This document shows positions 51,920-61,601 of a DNA stretch of 64,000 bases, piece after piece. Made by a program: the position numbers and the translations under genes. Origin of the DNA: Hwanghaeella sp965227365 (GTDB lineage Bacteria > Pseudomonadota > Alphaproteobacteria > UBA8366 > Aestuariispiraceae). The notes under the pieces are model-generated. The model was given only the letters and a program-made list of their open reading frames with translations. It did not search any database and was not told the DNA's origin. Position 1 is the stretch's first letter, and every line of letters begins with the position of its first letter. The stretch is from contig NZ_OZ245754.1 of assembly GCF_965227365.1 (NCBI RefSeq), forward strand, positions 3,100,001-3,164,000. Reading direction: 5' to 3'.

Positions 51920-53818
51920 TTACTTGTTGGCGTAACCGACGTGGTGCAGCGAATCCTCAATCTCGTCCAGAATGGCCGGATCGTCGATGGTCGCGGGCAT
52001 CTTGTATTCCTCGCTATCCGCGATTTTCACCATGGTCGCGCGCAGGATCTTGCCCGAACGAGTCTTCGGCAGGCGTTTCACCACCGCCGCGGTCTTGAAA
52101 GCGGCCACAGGCCCGATCTTCTCGCGCACCAATTTCACCGCTTCCTGGACAATTTGATCATGGCTGCGTTCCACGCCCGCCTTCAGGACAAGGAAGCCCA
52201 AGGGCAACTGCCCCTTAAGCGGATCGGCAACGCCGATCACCGCGCATTCGGCGACATCGGGGTGGGACGCCAGCACTTCCTCCATGGCGCCCGTCGACAA
52301 CCGGTGGCCGGCAACGTTGATGATATCGTCTGTCCGCGACATGACGAAAAGATAGCCGTCTTCATCCATGTAGCCCGCGTCGCCGGTTTTGTAATAACCG
52401 GGATACTCGGTGAGATAACTGTCGATCCAACGCTGATCCGCGTTCCACAGGGTCGGCAGACAAGACGGCGGTAAGGGCAGCTTGATACTGATCGCCCCCA
52501 TCTCGCCACGCTTCATTTCGTGGCATCCCTCATCCAGTATCCGCACGTCGTAACCGGGAACGGGTTTCGTCGGCGACCCTGCCTTGACCGACAATTGCTC
52601 AATGCCCAGACAATTGGAGACGATCGGCCAGCCGGTTTCGGTCTGCCACCAATGATCAACGACTGGGACCTTCAGCTTTTCCTCCGACCAGAACAACGTG
52701 TCCGGGTCGCAACGCTCACCCGCCAGGAAAAGCGCGCGGAAGTTCGACATGTCGTATTTACCGATCAGACTTCCGTTCGGGTCTTCCTTCTTGATCGCCC
52801 GGAAGGCGGTCGGCGCGGTGAACAAGGTCACCACATTGTGCTCTTCTATCACCCGCCAGAAGACGCCGGCATCCGGCGTGCCGACCGGCTTGCCCTCAAA
52901 AAGGATCGTCGTCGCCCCATGCAGCAGCGGCGCGTACACGATATAGGAATGTCCGACCACCCAACCGACATCGCTGGCGGCCCAGAACACCTCCCCCGGG
53001 TCGATGTTGTAGATGTTCTTCATCGACCATTTCAGCGCCACCATATGGCCGCCATTGTCACGGACCACCCCCTTGGGCTGGCCGGTCGTGCCGGAGGTGT
53101 AGAGGATATAGAGGGGATCCGTCGCCGCCACGGGGACGCATTCGGCAGGGGGCGCGGCCGACATGCCCTCATTCCAATCGACATCGCGGCCCGGCCGCAT
53201 GTCCCATCCGGCCTCGTCGCGCTTGAATACGATGACTTTCTCGACGATGCCCGGCGCTAGATCCAGCGCGCCGTCGATCATCGGCTGATAGGCCACGACA
53301 CGCCCCGGCTCGATCCCGCAACTCGCGGTGATGATCGCCTTCGGGGTTGCGTCCTTCACCCGGGTTGCCAATTCATTGGCCGCAAATCCGCCGAACACGA
53401 CTGAATGAACCGCCCCCAACCTGGCACAAGCCAGCATGGATACCGCCGCTTCCGGCACCATTGGCATATAGATGATGACGCGGTCGCCTTTCGTCACGCC
53501 ATTCGCCCTGAGCATGCCGGCACAGCGGGACACCTCATCCTGCAATTGCGAATAGGTCAGCGTGCGCTTCGTGCCGGTGATTGGGCTGTCATAAATGATC
53601 GCCGCCTGTTCGCCGCGCCCATTTTCAACATGACGGTCGACGGCATTGTAGCACGTGTTGCATTCGGCACCCGCGAACCAGCGATAGAAATGCGGTGCCC
53701 TGCTGTCGTCCAGGACCTTGTCCCAAGGCTTCACCCAGTCGATGTCCTTCGCGGCCTCGGCCCAGAACCCTTCAGGGTCGCGCAACGACCGTTCATGCAA
53801 TTCGTCCATCAAACCCAT
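51920..53818 (-). CDS. prpE: propionyl-CoA synthetase
   Basis: A 632-aa AMP-forming acid-CoA ligase of the PrpE type. Segments FYRWFAGAECNTCYNAVDRHV, GVTKGDRVIIYMPMVPEA, GIEPGRVVAYQPMIDGAL and LYTSGTTGQPKGVVRDNGGH are diagnostic of PrpE within the acetyl-CoA-synthetase family. The C-terminal acetylatable lysine segment is TRSGKILRATM. Start 53818 has GGGGAGG about 9 bases upstream. Two further in-frame Met codons lie above it and are less well placed. Confidence 0.93.
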   Translation of the reverse strand: MGLMDELHERSLRDPEGFWAEAAKDIDWVKPWDKVLDDSRAPHFYRWFAGAECNTCYNAVDRHVENGRGEQAAIIYDSPITGTKRTLTYSQLQDEVSRCAGMLRANGVTKGDRVIIYMPMVPEAAVSMLACARLGAVHSVVFGGFAANELATRVKDATPKAIITASCGIEPGRVVAYQPMIDGALDLAPGIVEKVIVFKRDEAGWDMRPGRDVDWNEGMSAAPPAECVPVAATDPLYILYTSGTTGQPKGVVRDNGGHMVALKWSMKNIYNIDPGEVFWAASDVGWVVGHSYIVYAPLLHGATTILFEGKPVGTPDAGVFWRVIEEHNVVTLFTAPTAFRAIKKEDPNGSLIGKYDMSNFRALFLAGERCDPDTLFWSEEKLKVPVVDHWWQTETGWPIVSNCLGIEQLSVKAGSPTKPVPGYDVRILDEGCHEMKRGEMGAISIKLPLPPSCLPTLWNADQRWIDSYLTEYPGYYKTGDAGYMDEDGYLFVMSRTDDIINVAGHRLSTGAMEEVLASHPDVAECAVIGVADPLKGQLPLGFLVLKAGVERSHDQIVQEAVKLVREKIGPVAAFKTAAVVKRLPKTRSGKILRATMVKIADSEEYKMPATIDDPAILDEIEDSLHHVGYANK

Positions 53819-54074
53819 CGACGGCATCCTCCCCGTATTCCTACCGGCCTCTTTACGGCCGATCATTACTTAACACTTATACCGCTTCCTTATACCGCCC
53901 GGATGGCAGTTGCCAAAGCCTCTACAGGGTTGAAAACCTTTTGCCCTTGATCTGGCTCAAGCCCCGCAATTTTGTCCCGTTCGCCCGGCCTCCCCCTTGA
54001 CGGAAGGGAGACCGGCGGCCGTAAATCCAATCGAAGACGGGACAAAAGATAATTCGGGTAGTGCGGAGGAACTC

Positions 54075-55700
54075 ATGAGCAGCATCTATGACCGGGATCT
54101 GGACAAGAACGCCGCCAACCATGTGCCGTTATCACCGTTGTCCTTCCTGAAAAGGGCAGCGACCGTCTATCCGGATAAGACGGCCGTGGTGCACGGGTCG
54201 ATCGAGAGGACCTGGGCGCAGACCTACGACCGCTGCAGGCGGCTGGCCTCCGCACTGACCAGGAACGGGATCGGCAAGGGCGACACGGTCGCCGTCATGT
54301 GCCCGAACATCCCCCAGATGATGGAAGCCCATTTCGGCATTCCCATGACCGGCGCGGTGATGAATGCCCTGAACACGCGTCTGGACGCGGCGACCATTGC
54401 CTTCATTCTGGACCATGGCGAAGCCAAGTTGGTGATCACCGATACGGAACTGAGCCCGACCATGAAATCGGCACTGGCCGAGACGGCCCGCAAGGATCTC
54501 CTGGTCATCGATGTCGACGACCCGGAAGGAAGCGGCGGCGAGAAACTTGGCGCGATCGAGTATGAGGATTTCATTGCGGGCGGCGACCCCGAATACAACT
54601 GGTCGCTTCCTGACGACGAATGGGACGCGATCACGCTGAACTACACTTCCGGCACAACGGGGAACCCCAAGGGGGTCGTCTATCATCATCGCGGGGCATA
54701 CCTGCTGGCGATGGACAATATCGTTACCTGGGGCCTGCCAAATTCGGCGCGGTATCTCTGGACCCTGCCGATGTTTCATTGCAACGGCTGGTGCTTTCCC
54801 TGGACCCTGGCCGCCGCCGGCGCGACCAATGTCTGCCTTCGCCATGTGAGTGCGGCGAATATCTACCGCACCATCGCGGAGGAAGGGGTCACGCATTTCT
54901 GCGGCGCGCCGATCGTTCTGGGCATGATGATCAACGCGACGGCGGAGGAGCGACGCCCGCTGCCCCAGACGGTGGAAGTGATGACGGCGGCCGCACCGCC
55001 GCCCCCGGCCGTTCTGAAACGGATGGAGGAACAGGGCTTTCACATCACCCATGTCTATGGTTTGACGGAGGTTTATGGCCCCGCAGTCGTCTGTGCCTGG
55101 CAGTCGGAATGGGACGATCTGGATCCGGATGCGCGCGCGGCCAAGAAGGCTCGTCAGGGTGTGGGCTACACGGCGCTCGAGGAATTGGCCGTCATGAACC
55201 CGGAGACCATGCAGCCCGTGCCGAAGGACGGGGAGACCATGGGCGAGGTGATGTTCCGCGGCAATATCGTCATGCGCGGCTACCTGAAGAACCCGCAGGC
55301 CAGCCAGGAAGCCTTCGCCGGCGGTTGGTTCCATTCCGGGGACCTTGGGGTCTGGCACCCGGACTCCTATGTCGAACTGAAGGACAGGTCGAAGGACATC
55401 ATCATCTCGGGCGGTGAAAATATTTCCACGATCGAGGTGGAAAACATTCTCTACCGCCATCCGGAGATCGTCGAAGCCGCGGTTGTCGGCAGGCCGGATG
55501 AGAAATGGGGAGAAACGCCCTGCGCCTTCGTCCTGACAAGAACCGGCGCCACCTTGACGGAAGCCGATGTCATCGCCTTCTGTCGGGAAAACATGGCCCA
55601 TTTCAAGGCGCCGAAGACCGTCATTTTCGGCGATCTGCCAAAGACCAGCACCGGGAAGGTGCAGAAATTCGTCCTGCGCGACAAAGCGAAGGCACTCTAA
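54075..55700 (+). CDS. acyl-CoA synthetase, DmdB-like
   Basis: A 541-aa AMP-forming ligase: LNYTSGTTGNPKGVVYHHRG, HCNGWCFPWTLAAAGATNV, VYGLTEVYGPAVVC, FHSGDLGVWHPDSYVELKDRSKDIIISGG and KTSTGKVQKFVLR. Length and the CNGWC/HRGAYL features match the 3-methylmercaptopropionate-CoA ligase (DmdB) subgroup, but that subgroup also contains general medium-chain ligases. GGAGGA precedes the ATG. It is followed 26 bp later by a branched-chain aminotransferase gene. Confidence 0.9.
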   Translation: MSSIYDRDLDKNAANHVPLSPLSFLKRAATVYPDKTAVVHGSIERTWAQTYDRCRRLASALTRNGIGKGDTVAVMCPNIPQMMEAHFGIPMTGAVMNALNTRLDAATIAFILDHGEAKLVITDTELSPTMKSALAETARKDLLVIDVDDPEGSGGEKLGAIEYEDFIAGGDPEYNWSLPDDEWDAITLNYTSGTTGNPKGVVYHHRGAYLLAMDNIVTWGLPNSARYLWTLPMFHCNGWCFPWTLAAAGATNVCLRHVSAANIYRTIAEEGVTHFCGAPIVLGMMINATAEERRPLPQTVEVMTAAAPPPPAVLKRMEEQGFHITHVYGLTEVYGPAVVCAWQSEWDDLDPDARAAKKARQGVGYTALEELAVMNPETMQPVPKDGETMGEVMFRGNIVMRGYLKNPQASQEAFAGGWFHSGDLGVWHPDSYVELKDRSKDIIISGGENISTIEVENILYRHPEIVEAAVVGRPDEKWGETPCAFVLTRTGATLTEADVIAFCRENMAHFKAPKTVIFGDLPKTSTGKVQKFVLRDKAKAL

Positions 55701-55725
55701 CCCTCATTTTCGGAGCATCGGCGCC

Positions 55726-56679
55726 ATGGCACCCGACACCCCTTTGCACAATGAACGCGTCGTCTACCTGAACGGAGAGATCATCCCGGAGAGCCGAGCG
55801 CTGTTATCGTTCCGGGACACCGGTTTCGTCTATGGAGACGCAGTCTTCGACACCGGCCGGACATTTGGCGGCAAAGGGTTCCTGCTGAAGGAACATGTAG
55901 ACCGGCTCTACGAGACCCTGGCCTATGTGCGCATCGACCCCGGCATGCCAAAGGAAGAGATGCTGTCGAAGACGGAAGAGGTCCTTGCCATAAACGCGGC
56001 CCTCCTGGGTCCGGACGGGGATTACTGGGTGACGCAAAGGGTGTCCCGCGGCGTTTCCCCGGTCGACGGCGAGGCACCGGAACGCGAAGGCGCGACGGTG
56101 CTGATCGAATGCATGCCGCTGCCCTTGCGGGCCCGCGCGGCGATGTTCCGTGATGGTATCGACGCGGTCGTCGCTTCGCTGAAACGCACGCCGCCCAGCG
56201 CACTCTCGCCCAATGCCAAGACCAACAACTACATGAACATGATGCTGGCACAGCGGGAAGTCGCATCCTATGCGCCCGGCGCCTGGGCTGTTTTGCTGGA
56301 CGAGACCGGGAACATCTGCGAGGGGGCAGGGTGCAATATCTTCGTGGTGAAGAACGGCACGGTTTATACACCGTCCACCGAATACATCCTGGACGGCATC
56401 ACCCGGCAGGTAGCCATCGACCTTTGCGGCAAAGACGATATCCCGGTGATCGAGCGCCCCTTGTCGCTGCACAGTGTAGCCGTCGCAGACGAGGCGTTTT
56501 TCACTTCCACAAGCCTATGCATTTGCCCGCTGCGCAGTTTCAACGGCCAACAATTCGGGGCGACACCGGGCCCGGTCACGAAGCGCTTGATGACGGCCTT
56601 CAGCGAGATGGTCGGCCACGACTATGTCGGACAGTATCTGAAACACCTGTCGAGCGAGAAGACTGGCACGGGCTTTTGA
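55726..56679 (+). CDS. class IV (branched-chain-type) aminotransferase
   Basis: A 317-aa D-type-fold PLP enzyme: VYLNGEIIPESRALLSFRDTGFVYGDAVFDTGR, the PLP lysine in SPNAKTNNYMNM, ETGNICEGAGCNIFVVKNG and ILDGITRQVA. It could transaminate branched-chain amino acids or act as aminodeoxychorismate lyase; the ILDGITR loop favours the former. Start 55726 has CGGAGC upstream. The preceding gene is a DmdB-like ligase, so a keto acid to acyl-CoA connection is possible. Confidence 0.92.
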   Translation: MAPDTPLHNERVVYLNGEIIPESRALLSFRDTGFVYGDAVFDTGRTFGGKGFLLKEHVDRLYETLAYVRIDPGMPKEEMLSKTEEVLAINAALLGPDGDYWVTQRVSRGVSPVDGEAPEREGATVLIECMPLPLRARAAMFRDGIDAVVASLKRTPPSALSPNAKTNNYMNMMLAQREVASYAPGAWAVLLDETGNICEGAGCNIFVVKNGTVYTPSTEYILDGITRQVAIDLCGKDDIPVIERPLSLHSVAVADEAFFTSTSLCICPLRSFNGQQFGATPGPVTKRLMTAFSEMVGHDYVGQYLKHLSSEKTGTGF

Positions 56680-56707
56680 TCCCCGCCGCAATGATAGAGA
56701 TACGGCC

Positions 56708-57805
56708 ATGAAACTGTTCGAGTGCCATAACTGCGGACAGGTCCTGTTTTTCGAGAACGGTCGGTGCGAGCAATGCGGTCTTCTGTTGGGCTTTCTGCCG
56801 GAAGTGACGTCGTTGAGTGCGTTGACATCCGACGGCGGCGATCTTTGGCACACCGTCTCAAGTCCCGGAGACGCTTACCGCTTTTGTGCCAATTCCGTGC
56901 ATGGGGTGTGCAACTGGCTTATCCCGGCGCAAAGGCCGGACAGTTTTTGCACGGCGTGCAAACTCAACCGGACCGTCCCCAACCTGGACGTGACCGGAAA
57001 TCTCGCGCTGTGGCAACGTCTTGAAACGGCGAAGCACCGTATGGTCTACGGGCTGCTTCGGTTACGGCTGCCCCTGACCAACCGGATTGACGATACCGAG
57101 CGCGGTCTCGCCTTTGATTTCCTGTCCGACAAGACCGATCTGTTTCGCGAAGGGCCGCAGGTCATCACCGGACACGCCCAGGGCGTGATCACCATAAACC
57201 TGGCCGAAGCCGACGATGCCGAGCGCGAGCGGCATCGACGCGACATGGCTGAGCCTTACCGGACCCTGTTGGGCCATTTCAGACATGAGGTCGGCCACCA
57301 TTACTGGGAACGTCTCGTCCGCGGCAGCGACAATCTCGACGCCTTCCGAAATTTGTTCGGGGATGAGCAGCAGGACTATGCAGCCGCCCTATCGACGCAT
57401 TACGCCTACGGGCCCAGCTATGATTGGCAGCAGCATCATGTCAGCAGCTATGCCTCGTCCCACCCTTGGGAAGACTTCGCCGAGACCTGGGCCCACTACA
57501 TGCATATCGTTGATACGCTGGAAACTGCCGCCGCTTTCGGTATCAAACTCCAGCCTGGCCCCGGCCCCAGCCAAGCCACCGATGTGCAAGTGGGCTTCGA
57601 TCCCTATCGCCAACGGGACTTCGATCCGTTGATCGGCGCTTGGCTGCCGTTGACCTATGCGGTCAACAGCATGAACCGCAGCATGGGCCAACCGGATCTG
57701 TATCCGTTTGTCCTGGCGCCGCCGGTAATCGACAAACTGCGTTTCGTCCATAACCTGATCAACGCCGCGGAAGAGACATCCCCAACAGTGCCAACGAGCC
57801 GGTAG
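56708..57805 (+). CDS. zinc-ribbon metallopeptidase, peptidase_Mx/PF15887-like
   Basis: A 365-aa soluble protein. Two CxxC zinc ribbons open it (CHNCGQ, CEQCGL), and more cysteines follow (about residues 60-84; CNWLIP, CTACKL). The catalytic motif is HEVGHHYWERL (HExxH) with a downstream DFAETWAHYMHIVDTLE that may supply the third ligand. It fits the putative zinc-binding metallopeptidase family with an N-terminal ribbon. No signal peptide is present, so it acts in the cytoplasm. It follows the aminotransferase by 28 bp. Confidence 0.85.
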   Translation: MKLFECHNCGQVLFFENGRCEQCGLLLGFLPEVTSLSALTSDGGDLWHTVSSPGDAYRFCANSVHGVCNWLIPAQRPDSFCTACKLNRTVPNLDVTGNLALWQRLETAKHRMVYGLLRLRLPLTNRIDDTERGLAFDFLSDKTDLFREGPQVITGHAQGVITINLAEADDAERERHRRDMAEPYRTLLGHFRHEVGHHYWERLVRGSDNLDAFRNLFGDEQQDYAAALSTHYAYGPSYDWQQHHVSSYASSHPWEDFAETWAHYMHIVDTLETAAAFGIKLQPGPGPSQATDVQVGFDPYRQRDFDPLIGAWLPLTYAVNSMNRSMGQPDLYPFVLAPPVIDKLRFVHNLINAAEETSPTVPTSR

Positions 57806-57927
57806 CCGCCGTTCAACAGTTAACCGGAGGTCCAGGCTCTAGATCATACCCAAAATCTAAATGCGAAACCTGGCGAGAAATGACTTTCATTTACCGATCG
57901 CTAATACATTGCATATAGCGTCGGGCC

Positions 57928-58386
57928 ATGAATTCGCCTCTGCTGACATACTGGAGGGAATTGCGCGGCGCGGCTGACATGCCCGCCTATGCCCAATTCG
58001 ACCCCACATCGCTTCCTGGGATCCTGCCCGACCTGCTTGTCATGCGGGTGCATGCCGCCCCCTTGGATTTCGAATACAGCCTCATCGGCTCCAATATTCG
58101 GCGCATCCACCGGGAGAACCGCCGAGGCCAGCGGATGTCGACCATCGATGGGCAGGGCAAGGGCTCTCAACTTTGGGATTTCCTCGAAAACGTGGCTAAG
58201 CGTCGAGAGCCGGCGTCCTTCGACACGCCCTATGCCGGCCCGGTGGAGGAAATCGAAAGAGTCCAAAGCCACGCTACGCCATGGGCGGGAGCCGACGGCC
58301 GCATTTCCCGGCTGGTCATTCATGTTCCCAAGGACCATTTCAGACAGGCGCTACCCTGGACGTCGCCATTCGGCGACGCTCTATAG
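57928..58386 (+). CDS. PAS-domain protein, PAS_5 type
   Basis: A 152-aa single-domain sensor: LLTYWRELRGAADMPAYAQFDP, LPDLLVMRVHAAPLDFEYSLIGSNI and a C-terminal strand SRLVIHVPKDHF. This is the short alphaproteobacterial PAS_5 family, which lacks an output domain. Role unknown; it lies upstream of a diguanylate cyclase on the same strand but separated by 335 bp. A partial palindrome CGCTA...TAGCG (57899-57920) sits just before its start. Confidence 0.82.
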   Translation: MNSPLLTYWRELRGAADMPAYAQFDPTSLPGILPDLLVMRVHAAPLDFEYSLIGSNIRRIHRENRRGQRMSTIDGQGKGSQLWDFLENVAKRREPASFDTPYAGPVEEIERVQSHATPWAGADGRISRLVIHVPKDHFRQALPWTSPFGDAL

Positions 58387-58721
58387 GAGCCCGCAGCGTT
58401 TGTCGCGCCCCCGCGGCCGGCGGTTGCATCTTTTCAAGACAATTCCGACGTGCTGACACAGTTGTCGAAGCTTTAGAGTTTCCATCGCGTCGTTGGGAAT
58501 CCATTGCCGCATGCCAAGACATCCGGGCGGCAAAGGATTCCGAGTTTTTGGTTAACGCTTTGAGTCCGCAAAAGCTCTTCCGTGAACACGATTTTTCTGA
58601 TTCACCGGATTCCCTTACCCGCCAATGGTTAACGCGGCGATGTTAGGGACGACTGGCACAGCGATTGCGCCTGTTACCCCGAGACTGGGCAAGAGAGAGC
58701 CCCGTAGCGAGGAGTAACGAG
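58387..58721 (+). promoter_or_regulatory. intergenic region with two inverted CtrA-type half-sites
   Basis: 335 bp without a gene, upstream of the diguanylate cyclase. It contains GGTTAAC at 58550-58556 (preceded by TT) and ATGGTTAAC at 58625-58633. Read on the minus strand the latter is TTAACCAT, the CtrA half-site consensus, and the former differs at one base. ctrA itself lies at 63 kb. Confidence 0.45.
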
Positions 58722-59504
58722 ATGACCAACCCCTATCCCATGATCGACCCCCTGGGGTTGCCGGCCGCGAACGATACCGTTCCGGACGGCCTCGGCGGCG
58801 AAGCGGGAAGCCGCCTTGCAAACCGGTTGGAGGAAGTGGCCGGCGATCTGATCGCGAGCGCGGGCGACGCCGGAAGCCCGGGTGACGGATACCGACGGCT
58901 GCTACACAAGGCCATGCTGGTAGCCGCCGAAGCGCAGCGGGAATTGCACCGAAAAGACCGCGAATTGCGCGCCCTTAGGCTGCTGTCGATCACCGATGAA
59001 ATTACGAAACTCTTGAACCGCCGTGGCTTCGACCGCGCGTTCGACCGGTCCCTGGCGCGATCCCGGCGCAGCAACGAACGCGGTCTGTTATTGATCGTCG
59101 ACCTGGATCATTTCAAACGGATCAACGACACCCACGGGCATGTCGCGGGCGATCTCGTCCTTGCGAGTGTCGCGACACTGCTACGGGTGAACACCAGAGA
59201 AATCGATGACGTCGCGCGCATCGGCGGCGACGAATTCGCAGTGCTCCTGAACGGGGCGGACGACCTGCAGGGCTACCAGAAGGTTACCCAGCTGGAGGTC
59301 ATGCTGAACAACCTGACGGTTCCCTGGGATGGGGAACGGATCCAGGTTCATGCCAGCATCGGTGCCGCCCCGTTCGGGCCGCATGACGACCCGGTTGCCG
59401 TCATGCGCACCGCGGACGAATGCATGTACGGGCGCAAGCGCGGCGGCATTCGCCCCGACTTCAATCAGTCGACTATCGAGGTGAAGGCTCTGCCGGCCGA
59501 GTGA
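58722..59504 (+). CDS. GGDEF diguanylate cyclase
   Basis: A 260-aa soluble cyclase that makes cyclic di-GMP. The catalytic motif is GGDEF at residues 168-172 (RIGGDEFAVLL), and an intact inhibitory I-site, RxxD, lies at 159-162 (REID), spaced five residues ahead as usual. The N-terminal ~95 residues are helical, without a recognised sensor fold. GGAG lies upstream of the ATG at 58722. Nearby CtrA-type half-sites suggest cell-cycle or motility control. Confidence 0.93.
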   Translation: MTNPYPMIDPLGLPAANDTVPDGLGGEAGSRLANRLEEVAGDLIASAGDAGSPGDGYRRLLHKAMLVAAEAQRELHRKDRELRALRLLSITDEITKLLNRRGFDRAFDRSLARSRRSNERGLLLIVDLDHFKRINDTHGHVAGDLVLASVATLLRVNTREIDDVARIGGDEFAVLLNGADDLQGYQKVTQLEVMLNNLTVPWDGERIQVHASIGAAPFGPHDDPVAVMRTADECMYGRKRGGIRPDFNQSTIEVKALPAE

Positions 59505-59588
59505 GGGCCTTCCCGTTCAGTTTTGCGTACCTGTTAAGTCTTTAACTTTTGGTCCCCAACGGGCTCACACCTTCGAGCCCATCCCTGC

Positions 59589-59627
59589 GGCGGCGTCCTC
59601 TCCCCAATAAGGACGCCGCCGATTTTC
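59589..59627 (+). terminator. terminator after diguanylate cyclase gene
   Basis: GGCGGCGTCC (59589-59598) and GGACGCCGCC (59611-59620) form a perfect 10-bp stem with a 12-base loop, followed by GATTTTCT. Confidence 0.78.
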
Positions 59628-59648
59628 TGTTGAAAGCCACCCGGCCCT

Positions 59649-61124
59649 CTATGCCGCGTCCGGGACGTTCTGCGGTTTGATATCCTTCAGGCGGATCGCA
59701 CGCCCCGACCGCGCCCCGGTGGAAACGCCGTCGCGCCAGACAACGCGGCCATTCACCATGACCAGCTCGATACCGGCCGCAGGTTCCATCGGGTTCTCGT
59801 AAGTTGCACTGTCGATGATGCTTGCCGCATCGAACAGTACGAGATCCGCGAAAGCACCGGGCCTGATAGCGCCACGGTCGATCAGGCCGAAACGGGCCGC
59901 GGGAAGGCCGGTCATCTTACGCACCGCTTTCTCCAACGAAAACAGACCGACATCCCGGGAATAATGCCCAAGGACACGAGGAAAAGTACCCCATAGGCGC
60001 GGATGTGGTCGTGCGTCATGCGGCAGGCCATCAGATCCGATCATGGTCGAAGGATGGGCCAGAATTCGTCGGACATCGTCCTCATCCATCATAAAGAAAA
60101 TGCCGCCAGCAGGCGAAAGCATCTTGGCGGTTTCCGATCGGCTCATACCGAACTCAGCCGCCAAGTCATCCAGATCCCTGCCGGCGCAATCGGGCCGGGC
60201 TTCCGACCAGGAGACAAGGATTTTCCGCGCCCCCTCGAGCCGCGCGGAATCGAGCACCGTTGACCCGGCTTCGTAAGGATAGGCGTCCAGTGCCATCGGT
60301 TGCCGGACACGATAGTGGTCAATGCGCGCGAGGGTTTCAGACGATCGACCGTGATTGCCCTCGCCCGTGCATTTGTGATGCGAGATCACGACGGGCGCAC
60401 CGCCGTCATGGCCAATCCGCGCTGTCTCGTCGATGGAATCGATTACGAAGTCGCCCTCGTCCCGCATATGCGTGCTGTGAAATGCACCCGCCGCGCCCAC
60501 GGCCTTGACCAGCGCGATGACCTCTTCCGTGGATGCATGCTCTGCGGGGCGATAGAACAAGCCGGTACTGAAGCCGGCCGCTCCCGCGGCAAGACTGTCC
60601 TCCAGCAGCGACAGCATGGTCGACAATTCGGTTTCACTTGCCGTGCGCTGAAGATCCGACATCGCCGCCAGGCGCAATGTGGAATGACCGATCTGCGGCA
60701 AGACATTGACCGCGGGCGGCGCGTCATCGAGCGCGGCAAGGTAATCGCCGAACCCGTCGAACAATTGGGCACCGGTCGGAGCAATCAGGTCGAGCGGCGG
60801 CGCCGGGCGCTTGTCGTCCGGAACGCTCAACGGCGCGAGGCTGATGCCGCAGTTACCGGTAACGACAGTCGTCACCCCTTGGCTGACCTTGCAAGCATGC
60901 CCCGGATCCGAGAGCACGGCACGGTCATCATGTGTGTGAACGTCGATGAAGCCCGGTGCCAGGACCAGGCCTTCGCCGGCGATTACGGAACCGGCAGGTT
61001 GAGCGGACAGGTCCCCGACCGCCTGTATCCGATCGTCCACAATGGCGACATCCGCCTTGAACAACGGTGCCCCCGTCCCGTCGCAGACCATCGCCCCTTC
61101 TATCTTGATATCCGCCTTATCCAT
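59649..61124 (-). CDS. N-acyl-D-amino-acid deacylase
   Basis: A 491-aa amidohydrolase-superfamily D-aminoacylase. The metal-binding motif is GFIDVHTHDDRAVL, then TGNCGISLAPL, HSTHMRDEGDFV with ISHHKCTGEGNHG, and SDGLPHDARPHPRLWG. It releases D-amino acids from N-acyl-D-amino acids. Substrate breadth cannot be judged. Minus strand, and its 3' end faces the terminator at 59.6 kb. Confidence 0.93.
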   Translation of the reverse strand: MDKADIKIEGAMVCDGTGAPLFKADVAIVDDRIQAVGDLSAQPAGSVIAGEGLVLAPGFIDVHTHDDRAVLSDPGHACKVSQGVTTVVTGNCGISLAPLSVPDDKRPAPPLDLIAPTGAQLFDGFGDYLAALDDAPPAVNVLPQIGHSTLRLAAMSDLQRTASETELSTMLSLLEDSLAAGAAGFSTGLFYRPAEHASTEEVIALVKAVGAAGAFHSTHMRDEGDFVIDSIDETARIGHDGGAPVVISHHKCTGEGNHGRSSETLARIDHYRVRQPMALDAYPYEAGSTVLDSARLEGARKILVSWSEARPDCAGRDLDDLAAEFGMSRSETAKMLSPAGGIFFMMDEDDVRRILAHPSTMIGSDGLPHDARPHPRLWGTFPRVLGHYSRDVGLFSLEKAVRKMTGLPAARFGLIDRGAIRPGAFADLVLFDAASIIDSATYENPMEPAAGIELVMVNGRVVWRDGVSTGARSGRAIRLKDIKPQNVPDAA

Positions 61125-61181
61125 TACTCGCCCGCTCTCCCCAGGATCGAATTCAGATGATGTGATCGAACGCCAACGGTT

Positions 61182-61601
61182 CTACCGTTCGGTGTTTCGA
61201 CTATGCGTTTGCAGGCCGAGTTCATCCAAGGTCAATTGCTCCCGCCTGCTTTCCTCGGCCAGTTCTTCCTCTTCCTGCCTTTCAGCCGTGATCTCGTATT
61301 TCTTCTGTTCTTCGAAAGCCTGCGCCAGACGATCCCTAGCGGTATCGATATCCACCGCCAATGCGGCCTTGCGGTCTACCAGCGCCTTTCGACGGTTGCC
61401 GGCATGTTTGGCATAGGCGACAAAACCGGCCCCGTATTCCGGCGTTTCCCGCGCCTTTTGACGTTCATTGGCAATTTCGGTATCCAGTCTGTCGATGGCG
61501 CGGTCGAACGCCGCATCCTGTTCCAGAAGATCGGCCAACAACCGGCGCCGGTTGTCGACCTCCAGCTTGGCCAGTCGAATTAACGTGGAAACAGTCTTCA
61601 C
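61182..61601 (-). CDS. fliJ: flagellar export protein FliJ
   Basis: A 139-aa coiled-coil protein (TLIRLAKLEVDNRRRLLADLL ... FEEQKKYEITAERQEEEE) with the length and composition of FliJ, the central stalk of the type III export ATPase. Primary motifs are weak, as always in this family, so the call rests on its position. Its ATG overlaps the fliI stop codon by four bases, the standard fliI-fliJ coupling. Confidence 0.9.
   Translation of the reverse strand: MKTVSTLIRLAKLEVDNRRRLLADLLEQDAAFDRAIDRLDTEIANERQKARETPEYGAGFVAYAKHAGNRRKALVDRKAALAVDIDTARDRLAQAFEEQKKYEITAERQEEEELAEESRREQLTLDELGLQTHSRNTER

Noticed and set aside
54132..55601. 489-codon minus-strand frame opposite the DmdB-like ligase
   Set aside because: A shadow of the GC-rich ligase gene; its His/Arg/Gly-rich translation has no domain, while the plus-strand product is unmistakable.
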